A DNA stretch of 64,000 nucleotides from Blasia pusilla (Eukaryota; Marchantiophyta; Marchantiopsida; Blasiales), in the NCBI GenBank assembly GCA_050084515.1, contig CM114273.1, positions 32,860,001 to 32,924,000 on the forward strand. The letters run 5' to 3'. A program made the position numbers and the translations under genes. The notes below the pieces were generated by a model. It ran no database searches, had not been told where the DNA came from, and worked only from the letters and a program-made list of their open reading frames with translations. Shown piece by piece: positions 35,419 through 46,272 of the stretch; within the stretch, counting starts at the first letter, position 1, and each line of letters starts with the position of its first letter.

Positions 35419-35698
35419 GATGACATAACATGAGTAAAACTTTAGTGTTAGTGAAAGAAAACAAAAATTTGAAAGAAATAAATGGTAGTGCATTGGTCCC
35501 CAATCATGAACTAGATGACTTATCAAGAAATAAAATGGTTCTGTGACTTTAACTCGCCCCTAGAGGGTAGCATAAGAGAGCCAAATCACCGAGCTAGATT
35601 GGATGGCATGTTTGTACTTGCAACAAATGGAGATTTTGTTCTTTCAAACGTTCTTGCTTTAGGGTTTTGGCATCAAGAGAGCGGGAGGACTAAGACGA

Positions 35699-35763
35699 GG
35701 AAAAGCAAGGGAACTAGAGAAGCACAAACGTAGTTTGTGCTTCTCTAGTTCCCTTGCTTTTCC
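35699..35763. repeat. Perfect 31-bp hairpin, 3-nt loop
   Basis: Arms at 35699-35729 and 35733-35763 are exact reverse complements, starting GGAAAAGCAAGGG on the left. The loop is GTA. The 31 perfect pairs with so short a loop are striking for neutral DNA of this age. The next hairpin shares base 35763. Confidence 0.97.
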
Positions 35764-35808
35764 CTTGTGAGAGAGTCACCTCTAGTGTGAGGTGACTCTC
35801 TCACAAGG
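35763..35808. repeat. Perfect 20-bp hairpin adjoining the 31-bp one
   Basis: CCTTGTGAGAGAGTCACCTC at 35763-35782 pairs exactly with 35789-35808 across the 6-base loop TAGTGT. Confidence 0.97.
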
Positions 35809-36027
35809 CTTGAATTTTATACTATTTTTTGTGTTGGTGTTGTACCGTAAGAATCATGGTTGGCGCAGTTATTGCATCTCCTCTTTCTTGCATACCATAG
35901 GTCAAACTCCGCGTTGTGGCAATGGGGTTTTGCAGGCCACGTAGAGTAAATCATTAATTGATTGAGGTAGCGGGGTTTTGCAAGACACGTAGAGTATATA
36001 CGAGCATAGCTTTGTCATGCAATGGCT

Positions 36028-36030
<3 letters not shown>

Positions 36031-36106
<76 letters not shown>
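36031..36106. repeat. (GA)n microsatellite, 76 bp
   Basis: A pure GA run on the plus strand. The minus-strand ORF across it reads as Leu-Ser repeats and is not a gene. Confidence 0.98.
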
Positions 36107-36109
<3 letters not shown>

Positions 36110-36504
36110 ATTATGGTGGGAGGAGCAGATGAGTGGTTCTTATGGGAATGGCAAGTGCAAGACAAGAGAGGTATATATGGGTCCTTTGTATAAACATTAG
36201 GACCTATCACCAATCTAGATATTGTGAAGCATGTGATGAATAATTGGAATCGTCCAACCTTCTCAATTAGTGGATCAGAAGATGGCACTATCTTCATTTG
36301 AGTTCAACGCCGCTATCAATTTCAACAATAATGATACTCATCAATCCGATTGCACGACATATGATTGAGAACATGCACGAACTGCACTTAATTTATCATC
36401 ATCAACAGCATAAATTAGGATTTGGAAAATTGAGATATCTCTTCCTTACCTTGCGGCTTGCTGCCCGTAGTCAATTATTGTGAGGCATTCCATACTCTTG
36501 CTCA

Positions 36505-36708
36505 TTATTCTCTCACGGCTATCCTGACAGTGGCATGAGTATCTCTAGCTCATCAAATTTCTTGGTCGCTTCTCCGTCCACCCTCTATCACTAGATCACG
36601 CTCATCTGCATCGTTCTTCTCTCATGGCTATCCCGACATTGGCCCGAGTCTCTCTAGCTCATGAGATTTTTTGGTTGCTTCTCCGTCCGACCTCTATTAC
36701 TCGATCAC
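36505..36708. repeat. Tandem duplication of about 95 bp
   Basis: Copies at 36505-36599 and 36614-36708 share TTCTCTCA-GGCTATCC, a TCTCTAGCTCAT block, a TTGGT-GCTTCTCCGTCC block, ACCTCTAT-type words and GATCAC at the end, with scattered substitutions. No coding role is seen. Confidence 0.85.
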
Positions 36709-38251
36709 ACAATTATCCCAAATTTTTTTCTAGATGTAAAACACTGCCTTTGCAACAAGTGGTTGCGGTTCCCATACTACCTGACATCGCAGGTAATCAT
36801 CAGCTTAAGAGGCATCTATGAGCTTGCCCCTTTTGTTATAGCTTTCGCGTTACTAAGAAATATCCCATCAAAAGTGGATTATGGATCAAGTTCTTTCAAA
36901 TAATGTTGTCATACCTTATACTCTTACTTGAAGAAAGTATGTTGTAAAGCGCAGTAGGTGATGGATTTGATGTATTGAAGAACCTGAAGGCTGTTAATGG
37001 CTTATTTCATCTAGCCACACTTGAAGGCCGCCATGTTGATCATTTGTTTCGAAGCAAGGAGGAATTTGGTTTGGTTTGAGGAAGACTTGTACATCGGAGT
37101 ATGTGCCATAAAATCGTGAGTTCTCGCTTGTTTCCCCATAATTAGAGTGCCAATTGGTGCAATGTGGATGTCGGGCGTGGATGTTTCCACGCGAAGAGTT
37201 CTTAATGAAGCCCTATTCCTACCCCTGTAGGGCTTCTGTTGGCTATCATCCTTCATTTAGAATAAACGTACACTCAAGCCCTCGAATGATAGACCTACAT
37301 GACTAGTCAATTCGTCCTCATTGATTTATCACGATTCTAGTTTTGACCATTTGTTTTAGGCAGTTGATCTATGCCCAAAAGTTGAATCATATGATCCTTG
37401 GGTGGGAGGATAATTGCGAGCTAATAAATGTCAAAGTTCGTGGTGTAGCAAGATCATTATGAGAATATGAAGCACAGGGAGCAAGAGTGGTGTAAGAGAA
37501 ACAAAGTGGTTCTTGATTATCTCTTGCACTTTCCTACCCATTATTTCTTTTGATAACTACCTTTTTTGAGTGGAAATTATGTCGTGAAGAGGCTATACTT
37601 GCAACTTTAACCTTGTGGGTTCTATGGCACTCAGTATGCACCCTTCTTTTTGTTGCATGATATCCGGCTCTTTTGGTGTTGTCGGTCATGCAATTGGGGG
37701 AGCTTAGGGAAGCACATGTTTTTACAGAAAGTAAAGCTGTTGTTTTGAGGCCTGACTAGTTTGTGGGGCATGCTATCCTAAGGGTACATTATACAGTACC
37801 AAGCTGAAGGGGCTACGAGATTCATGACATGATATTAGGCAGATACACTCATTAACTTGGAGATCAATTGGAAGGTATTTCGACCAGTTAGGTTGTGTAA
37901 TCGGGTATCTAAATCATTAATCCTCCAAAAGGTGATGGGTGAGTGGAGAGATTTTCAAATGAAGATGACCTATAAATGCTGCAATGGTCTCAAAATGTGT
38001 TGGTGGGCTTCATCCTAGGCATACTACTTCATATGTTTTATGGACAATTAATACCATAACATTTATTGCGCGCACATAGTGCTACCCCATGATTATCTCA
38101 TTGTTAACCAGACGGGAGGAGTAACAAAGTGTCATGGGAACACTGAATTACATGCTTTCCAAACCCACAACTTCTAAACCGGATGTTGCATTCATCGAAT
38201 GATACAGGATTCACTTCTAATCCAAACCGTGAATAGCTTTGCTTCTTCAAT

Positions 38252-38291
<40 letters not shown>

Positions 38292-38739
38292 AACCAACCA
38301 TTGGGTGGTTGCTCTCTGTTGCTCTGATTTTCTTTTGTCTTGTTGTATTTGTAGAGACTAATTTTGCAATTTGTGAATTCAATATTGTGGAGGAAGGTGG
38401 CTTCTGGCTAACTCCATGATATTCAACAAATGAAAATGGTAGAGCAAGAAAATCAATGAAGAATTTTGTTAGCGAGCTAAAGAATGTGAGTAAAATAAAT
38501 CATTTATTTGTTGACATCAGATTCTACCTTGATGTGGTATAAGGAAGTAGAACGAAACATTCATCGCCATAAGGTTAGCATTTTAGTGAGTACTTGGCAT
38601 ATATGGTTAGGTATGCCAATTATAGATGGGGTTTAATAAGAAGTATAAAGAACGGAGCATTTAAAGTTTTAACTTTGGATGTTTTGGAGGAATTTTGAGC
38701 CCTATTTTATGTGTTTTTTTGGGGGTTTAGGGTGTAAAC
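36709..38739. other. Spacer left of the CACTA element
   Basis: No gene is recognised. It holds a (GA)n tract at 38255-38290 and a 12-bp hairpin at 38285-38317. It may include the 5' non-coding part of the CACTA element, but I did not find a CACTA terminal repeat. Confidence 0.4.
38255..38317. repeat. (GA)n tract running into a 12-bp hairpin
   Basis: GA dinucleotides at 38255-38290 are followed by a perfect inverted repeat. AGAGAGCAACCA at 38285-38296 pairs with 38306-38317, so the hairpin arm grows out of the microsatellite. Confidence 0.9.
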
Positions 38740-41700
38740 ATGAGGATCCCATCTACCTCACAACTTAGGGGGAATATCAATGATCCCCATAGAATCCAAG
38801 CTCACGACTTGAAGTTGTGGCAAAGGGGGAATGCACAAGCTCGTAGAGTGGGCATTGTGGAGTGGGATTCGTCTGATAAAGAGTGGCTTGCACATGATAA
38901 TGAAGAGTTTAAAAAGAAAGGGGAGGAAATATTGCGCATTCCCTCGAACTTTATGGATGATCCTTTAAAACGTCATCATGACCAAAAATTGGATATTGAC
39001 ATAGATATCCAGCAAATGCTCAATGATATCTTTGAATAGTATGACCAAATGCATGAGGACGAAGGACAATAACAAAATGCCCACATGACTGAACCTTATA
39101 GACATGAAGATGATTTATTTGAAGAACATGTGATTGGTCAGAGTTTAAAATTTGATGAGCTTGGTGAAGCATGCAAGCCATTGTTCCTGACAGCAAAAAC
39201 CTTATTACTTGCCTTTTTCATGATCATATTTAATAACCGAACAACCCATAGTGTTCCAAACATTGCAGTAGATAAAATCCTCAAACTTCTTGGTAAGATG
39301 GTTTTGCTGACATATAACCTAGTCCCCTCTAGTTACTATGTAGCCGAGAAACTTATTGGGAGGCTGGGTATGAGTTACAATTGCATTCATGCTTGTCTAG
39401 ATGGATGTGTTCTATTTCGTCACCATTTGCAAGATGTTGAAAATTGCCCGCAATGTGGAAAATCTCGGTTCAAAAAAGTGGGTAGGTCTTTAGTGCCTTG
39501 CAAAGTAGTAAGACATTCTCAAGTAATACCAAAAATAGAGCATGTGTTTTTATCTGCCACTTTATCCCTATTAATGTGTTGGGCAGCAAAAAATAAAATC
39601 ATTGACAGATTGGTTAGACATACGGCTGATAGTAAGGCTTGGGTTCATATTGATAGATTTTATCTTGACTTTTATGGAGAGAAAAGGAATTGTAGATTTG
39701 GTTTAGCCCTTGATGGAGTTTATCCCTCCTCATATAAGTCTAGCTCGTGGTCAACATGGCCAATGCATTTGGTGAACTACAATTTTCTTCCTTGGTTACA
39801 AACCAATAAGTTTTTTGTCATGTTAACCATGATTCTACTAGGTAAGGAGAGTGTGAATGGTTGGAATATCAACACGTATTTGTCATGTGTTGTAGAATAA
39901 TTCCAGAAGATATGGGAAGGACTACAATTCCATGATGCCCCAAAAAAGAGTTGGATCAAGGGAATTCACCTTTAGGGCTGCAATTCTTTGGACAATCAAT
40001 GATTATCCCGCCTATGGTACCATGGTCGGGCAAAGGCACGGTTGAAAATTAGCTTGTACTATTTGTGGTATGTCGATTATGATTTCTCAAAGGCTTGTGG
40101 TAATCCTATATTTAGTGGTAATCATCGATATCTCCCAATGACTCGTCCATGGCAAGGGAAGAGGTTTTGTGTACATTTTAACGGTCTTGCTGAATCTAGG
40201 CCATTAGTCCATAGATGTACATTAGAAGAAATTTGGGAATGGGCAAAGGAGAAAAGTTTATATGATAAAGTTGGAGGCCGAGAGGATGGTCCTCTTCATC
40301 CTTATAAGAGAACAGGGGTGAAAAGGCGAAGTATACTCTACAACCTACCGTATTGGCAAGTATCCACTTGATCATTAATGCATGAATTGTGCAAGCTTTA
40401 TGTGCTTCCTTGGGGTCAAAAATAATATAGAGCATATTATAGAATAGATAGATTTTGAGTTGGCTTACGCTTTTGTATTTATCCTTAATCAACTTCCATC
40501 ACCTTCTTATACAACATACATTAGATGTAATGCATGTGGAGATTGCCGAGAACATGCTAAATATATTGTTTGGAGTGAAGGATACAATCAAGGTTAGGAG
40601 AGACATGGAGGCTTGTGGGATTCGACCTCACTTATGGCTACAACCGCGTCCTAGTAGGGCACATGTCATGATGAAACCTATTGTTGACTGTTGTTTATCT
40701 CAAACAAAACTTACCACCTTCTTATCTCGAGTAGAAAACTTGAAAGTCCCCACTGGATACTATGGTGAATTACGAAAACATGTTGTTCAAAGGAAGTTGG
40801 GAAATATGAAATCACATGATTACCATGTGTTCATACAAGAGATCCTTCCTTACTATCTTCGTGGCCTTATGAAAGATGCCATTAGAATCACGATATTGAG
40901 ATTGTCACCGATTATGAGGAGGGTGTGTGAGAAGGTCTATGATCCTTCTATATTTGAACAACTACGCAAAGAGACTACCACCACTCTTTGCCTACAAGAG
41001 ATGCATTTCCCTATGCTTTCTTTGATGTTATGACACATCTTTTATTCTATGTTGTTAAGGAGTTGGACATCTGTGGCCCAGTCTTTTTTCGATGGGTCCT
41101 ATGGAGCGGTATATGGGATACATGAAGAAATATGTTAGATCTACGGCTCGTCCTGAGGGATATATGGCTTAGGATTACATAAAATATGAGGCCCTAGGAT
41201 TTGTGACTGAGTATATGAGGAGGTTTTAGGATGTTAGGCCAAGAGTGTGGGATGATGGTGAGGAGGATGGAGTCGCAGGTGAAGAGCTTGAGGGAGTGGG
41301 GTTGCCTTTGCGATTATCTCCATAGATTATCAACATGCATATGGCTCACGAGTACTTGTTACATAATACATAGAAAATGTTGGAATGGCACATGTATCTA
41401 TAAACCTTTCCAAGGTTGTTATTTGTTAGGTGCAAATTTTATTGTTCTTCTTGTTTGAAACAAGTCCACACATGTGTTCCTAAAAATCGATGATTTTACT
41501 TGCATTTTGACAAGAATATGAAAGATATCATGATCAAGAGGATGGAGATGGAGCAAGGGTAGTGGACCCTCAAGCCCATGCCTTGTCTATTCCTCCACGA
41601 GCCAAGGTGCTTTCATACAAAAGTATGAAAGCTTACGAAAATCATTTCAGGGTTGAGGGTCCGAGTGGTACTAGTTCATTTTCTACTTTTAATCATGGCA

Positions 41701-42060
41701 TAGGGGCTCTCTTTGTCGATAACTCCACAAATACTACTAATATTGCATATTCCTACGTGGAGGTATTGGTAGATATACTTGCATTTGACTATGGAATCGT
41801 AGATCAGCGTATAATATTGATGAGAGGGAGGTAGGTTTCTTCAGATTGGGGAGGCATAAATACCTCTATGAAAACAGACAAGGAGGGATTCCTTCTTGCC
41901 AACTTGAAGATGTGTGACCCTTTGAACCACCATCCTTCTTTTTTTTCCATCCCAAGTGGAACAAGTGTTATGTGGGGATTTCCATGAGGGTGGTGGGTGG
42001 AAAGCAGTGTTGAAGAAGGAGGCAAGATCTCATCGAGTTTATCATGATAAGAATGAAGGC
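38740..42060 (+). pseudogene. CACTA (En/Spm) TNP2-type transposase remnant
   Basis: TNP2 parts occur in order on the plus strand. Core (39085-39900): RLGMSYNCIHACLDGCVLFRH, ENCPQCGKSRFKK, RHTADSKAWVHIDRF, GLALDGVYP, STWPMHLVNYNFLPWL and MILLGKESVNGWNINTYL. Middle (40042-41030): the region equivalent to a cysteine/His segment and HRRFLP (here NHRYLPM), FNGLAESRP, then TLDVMHVEIAENMLN. DUF4218-like (40980-41230): MHFPYAFFDVMTHLL and GPMERYMGYMKKYVRSTARPEGY in shifted frames. DUF4216-like (41750-42060): VDILAFDYGIV, then a segment with GGWKAVLKKEARSHRVY. The protein would bind and cut the element ends in the nucleus. Frameshifts and stops (39898, 40369, 41031 and others) inactivate it. Neither CACTA terminal repeat nor a 3-bp target duplication was seen. 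Confidence 0.88.
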
Positions 42061-43178
42061 ATTGGTAGGAATGCACATGATGTGTTTGGTGTCCAGGTTC
42101 AGCTCTCAGATCCAGGAATAACACAAATTAATGATACTTGTGGAGCCAGAGAATTGGCGGAAACATAATTTCTGGTTGCTCAAGTAGATTTTGAAGGTGT
42201 TCCTATCATACATATGTACGGCGAGATTACCATATTTTATGATGTATCAAATTCAGAATACAATGGGGAGGGAAGGGATTAGATATATAAACTTCTAAAA
42301 CATTTGTTAAGGAGTATTTGGTGGATTTCTTGTATTCTTGTATTTTGTATTTCTTTTCCTAGTTTTTAAACCTTCAATAGTATTTAATACGTGTCGATTG
42401 TATTTTTAGATACAGTTTGCATCATTACAACTTTGGCATTGATAGGCACTATGGCTTAAAGTGATGTTTAGGTTAAGCCATATTTACAAGTGGGCGAGGA
42501 GGTGGTGCAAAGGTTATGGGTGTTATGATGGTGCAAAATTTTGGAAGGTCCGTACACAATGGATCTCAAAATATTATTGATATTACGTATGATTGTGTGG
42601 TTCAGATTGTTGATTATGTGCTTGAGGAGAGGGGAAGAGAGTTTTACACTAATAATGCATATGCGGAGAGTGTCAATAGGGTGAGTTCTACACACGTGTT
42701 GACTTTTCAGGCTAAATCAGATGGTTGCAACTCAATTGAACAAGACCATAGTGGAGGAACTGCCCCAAACCCTTATGAAGCGCAACGAGCTTGTAATGTG
42801 AGAAGGAGAAAGGCAAGAGAGGCTCTCTTGTTTGGCAACTTAACAGATTGGTAAAGACTAAAAGCCCATTTTCTCACTTTATTCCAACTTTGAATATCTT
42901 TTGTCCATCTTTTGCTCAAGTTATGGTTAAGTGCAACCAATTCATTATCATGTGCCTAAATATTGAGAGTTTATTACTTGAATGTTCAAGGTTTACGGTG
43001 CCAACTACTGTGACGACACGGAAGTTAGTGTATTCAAAGGCACATAGCCATCCCTCAAGAAGGAGTGCAAGGTTGGATGAGAAATCTAAAGTATTTGATC
43101 ATTATTCCACGATTAAGATGGATCCTTACAGATCTGATAATGATGAGGAGGCATGGTTAGAAGAGGGGAAGATAGTGA
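42061..43178. other. Spacer with two unassigned plus-strand ORFs
   Basis: Frames at 42516-42854 (112 codons) and 42848-43213 (121 codons) have no family I recognise. They lie in the same direction as the CACTA and gypsy remnants on either side and may be decayed parts of the CACTA element's second gene. No splice signals or domains support them. Confidence 0.35.
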
Positions 43179-44709
43179 TTGATTACATTTCAATCCATCT
43201 CTCCATTATATGATACTTGTAGAGAAACTAACTTTTGCGATCAAATAATAGAATGCTCCCAGGAAGATATCACTGCTGCAGAAGGGTGGTATGAACCCAA
43301 ACAGTGGGAAGGGTGCTATGCCATCCAAGCTGTGCCACCCCCAAATCCCAGGCGAAGTTGGATCACCCAATATGTACCTCCGGAATACGGGGAGCAGAGA
43401 CCCTTGAGGCAGATTATGGGCGCGGCGGCCTTCACGCCACCCATAAAAAGGAATTGTTGTTATAATTGCGGTGCGGCTGACCATTGGGCTAATAATTGCC
43501 CAAACCCAAAGCGGCCAGTAGGACTCAACCCCTTGTGCGGAAATTGCAAGAAAGGCGGGCACACTGCAGTAGAATGCCCGGAGCCCAAGGTTCCACGGTT
43601 GTTGGTAAAACATGTCAACACTCTAGCAGCCCAACCAGAGTCCAAGAATGATGTAAATGTACAACTCGTCCGCGTGGAAGAGTTAGGGTCCCCCAGGCCA
43701 AAGCGGGTCACTATCAGAGAGGAAGACTCGAACAAAGAGGACACCGAAGAATCGTCAGACTGGCCCAAAGAGTTCCAAGAAACCGTTCTGGCTGTCACCA
43801 CGAGGTCCAAGAGTCAGACCGCGAAGACCCCCAAGGAAAGGAAAGGTGCTTCGTCTTCGCGCGAAGCTCAAGACCCAGGGCGAAAGGTGTTGACACCTTC
43901 CACGCCGGCAAGGCCATCCTAAAAGTGATGTGGACCCGGCCTTCGATCGAAGTCATCCTAAGTACTTCCATCAAGATATTGAGGATCAGGTTCGGGCTCA
44001 AGTGCGTCAGGAACAGGGACCCGAAAGGAGAAAGACCCCCGAGCGCGAGAACCGGAATGACTCCGGCAGTGCAAGCCATCGCGACGTCACCACTAGTCTT
44101 AGAAGCCTACGACCTACTCAGGGACCTGGCGTCAACCCCTGCCAATATAACCCTGTTGCAATTATTAATGGATAACCCGATGTACGGCAAAATTTTGCAG
44201 CAGTGGAAGATAAGCCGTAAAAAACCCAAGAAGTCTACAAAGCATCTACCAGTAGTGGATCTGTTCCGTATTGAAATGGAAGACTTGGGAGCACCAGAGG
44301 TGGAGGTAGAGATTGAAGGGCACACCATTAAGAAGGTGCCCATTGACTCAGGAAGCGGAATTATAATTATCACAGAACAGACAGCTCGGGCACTAGGATA
44401 TACGGAGTACGAGCCCACCGAGAAGTATCTGCGGTTTGCGGATCAGTCTCGGAAGCGACCCCTAGGACAACTCACTCAAATTCCGACCATGCTGGGGGGG
44501 GGGTACTATTTCTGTTGGACTACTTAGTCTTGCAGCCCCAAACCACCACGGGCTATCCCTTGCTCATTGGACGACCCTGGCTGTATGGTGCGCGAGTGAC
44601 GACGGATTGCAGGAGGCGTCGTTTCACGTTCCAGGCTCTGGACCAGGTCCCCAAGCGGCTCATCAAGTTGTCGTGGAAATCAAGACCGCCCCAAGGAGAA
44701 ACATCATGA
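43179..44709 (+). pseudogene. Gypsy gag (C-terminus) plus aspartic protease, no pol
   Basis: The gag end (43179-43922) has a segment EGWYEPKQWEGCYA and two classical CX2CX4HX4C knuckles, CYNCGAADHWANNC and CGNCKKGGHTAVEC, then a charged linker. After a stop at 43921 the frame shifts, and 43925-44527 contains the protease: VPIDSGSGIIIITEQTARALG with a D-S-G active site, then a poly-G run at about 44492-44500 that shifts frame, then YPLLIGRPWLYGARV (about 44551-44595). Translation stops at 44709, about 25 bases before a polypurine tract and the LTR, so no RT, RNase H or integrase follows. This suggests a non-autonomous gag-protease element or a precise internal loss. The gag N-terminus and 5' LTR are missing. 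Confidence 0.85.
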
Positions 44710-44734
44710 AGTGTTCGCCGGGGCGGCTCACATT

Positions 44735-44746
44735 TGAGGGAGGGGG
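44735..44746 (+). promoter_or_regulatory. Polypurine tract of the gypsy element
   Basis: GAGGGAGGGGGT lies directly upstream of the LTR start TGTGATACCC at 44749, the usual site of plus-strand priming. Confidence 0.7.
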
Positions 44747-44748
44747 TA

Positions 44749-45950
44749 TGTGATACCCACAATTTTGTACTCTTGAAGAATATATCTTTTTATTCAACGA
44801 AGACTCTTGTATATTATGATTTTGATTATGATTATTTATTATTATGAAGAAGAAAAAGTGAATCACGAAGCTCCTAGGACAAGGCAGAGAGATGGAAGAT
44901 CAAGGATTTGCCTTAGAGGAGAGGAAACCGCAATAACGAAGTCTCAAGACTCAGAACAAAGCTTAACGAAGCTTAACGAAGCCTAACGAAGATATACAAA
45001 GCTCTGTCTACGAAGTGCTTCGCTACATAACGAAGCATCACGAAGAAAAGAAGAACGAAGTACTTTGCTCTTTAACGAAGCGCGAAGCACGAAGTACTTT
45101 GCTCTTTAACGAAGCGCGAAGCACGAAGTACGAGACATAGGAAATAAGAACGAAGCATGGAGTACTTCGTCCTCCTAAAGTCCAACGAAGCGAAGCTTAG
45201 AAGGAATGTGATTTCAAGAGACACATGTTAAAACAGTTAGACTAGGAAAGGGTGCGACCCTTTGTATCAAATTGGTAGTTAGAACAGTTTTGTACTGCGG
45301 ATTCAGAGGGATCATAGGAAGAGATCAGAGAACCATAGATCTAGGTAGTTAGAAACAGTGAAGAGACACTAGCTTCCTCAAGAACGTTTCGAATCTTAGG
45401 ATCACTTCCACTCCAGCGAATATTTAAGAAGCAAAGCAGAAGCCATTATCATCATTCTCTTACGAAGTCCTTATGTTGTAGGAATGATCCGAGCAAGAGA
45501 GTAGTACCCTCTCGAGCTTGTATACACTTTGAAGCTTTCTCGTTCTTGATGGATTAGTAAAGCAATCATTCATTCATTCTGATGTGCGATGCTTATGTCT
45601 GAGTATTCTTTTTGGGTTTGCAGAATGAGGAGTGAATCAGGCGAACCTTTCTCATTAGTGAAATAATCAACCTGAGTTGTAGGAAATCTGTTTGACAGAG
45701 AGTAACCTACCGAGACGGATTGAGTTCCGAAAGTAGGAGAAGCCAGCTTTTGTGTTGAGATCTCTGTGAGATTTCTTGATGTCGAGAGGAAAATCTACCT
45801 GAACATGCTATCAATTCCACTAGAGAGAATCGAGAAAAGATCCTTTGGTACTAAGAAAGATCAGAAGATATTGATAAGACATTAAATATAACTCACACAC
45901 CTTTAAATACAACTATTACTTTTATTTTTATAAAAGTAATAGTTGTATTT
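44749..45950 (+). repeat. 3' LTR of the gypsy gag-protease element, right end unclear
   Basis: It starts TGTGATACCC directly after the polypurine tract. The first 208 bases recur inverted at 46065-46272. The body is rich in CGAAG and its complement CTTCG from 44930 to 45190, with one segment (GAAGTACTTTGCTC, then TTTAACGAAGCGCGAAGCAC) duplicated in tandem at about 45056-45127. The right end is not sharply defined; a 21-bp hairpin (45905-45950) and a short gag-like piece (GATGTGGACCCGGC at 45951, also at 43928) follow. Confidence 0.65.
45905..45950. repeat. Perfect 21-bp hairpin, 4-nt loop
   Basis: Arms 45905-45925 and 45930-45950 are exact reverse complements (AAATACAACTATTAC at the left). 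A third partial copy, AAATACAACTGTTACC, starts at 45967. Confidence 0.95.
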
Positions 45951-46064
45951 GATGTGGACCCGGCATTTAAATACAACTGTTACCACAGAATTGTAATTCC
46001 GAACTCTCTTTTCATCAAGCAATGATCCTCTTGGGGATCGAACTTACTAAATCGACTAGCTTCA

Positions 46065-46272
46065 TTCTGAGTCTTGAGACTTCGTTATTGCGGTTTCCTC
46101 TCCTCTAAGGCAAATCCTTGATCTTCCATCTCTCTGCCTTGTCCCAGGAGCTTCGTGATTCACTTATTCTTCTTCATAATAATAAATAATCATAATCATA
46201 ATCATAATATACAAGAGTCTTCGTTGAATAAAAAGATATATTCTTCAAGAGTACAAAATTATGGGTATCACA
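46065..46272 (-). repeat. Inverted copy of the gypsy LTR start
   Basis: Read on the minus strand from 46272, it starts TGTGATACCCATAATTTTG and matches 44749-44956 for about 208 bases with few differences. Similarity then ends abruptly at CTCAGAA. The two copies face each other as arms of an inverted repeat about 1.5 kb across. Confidence 0.9.
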
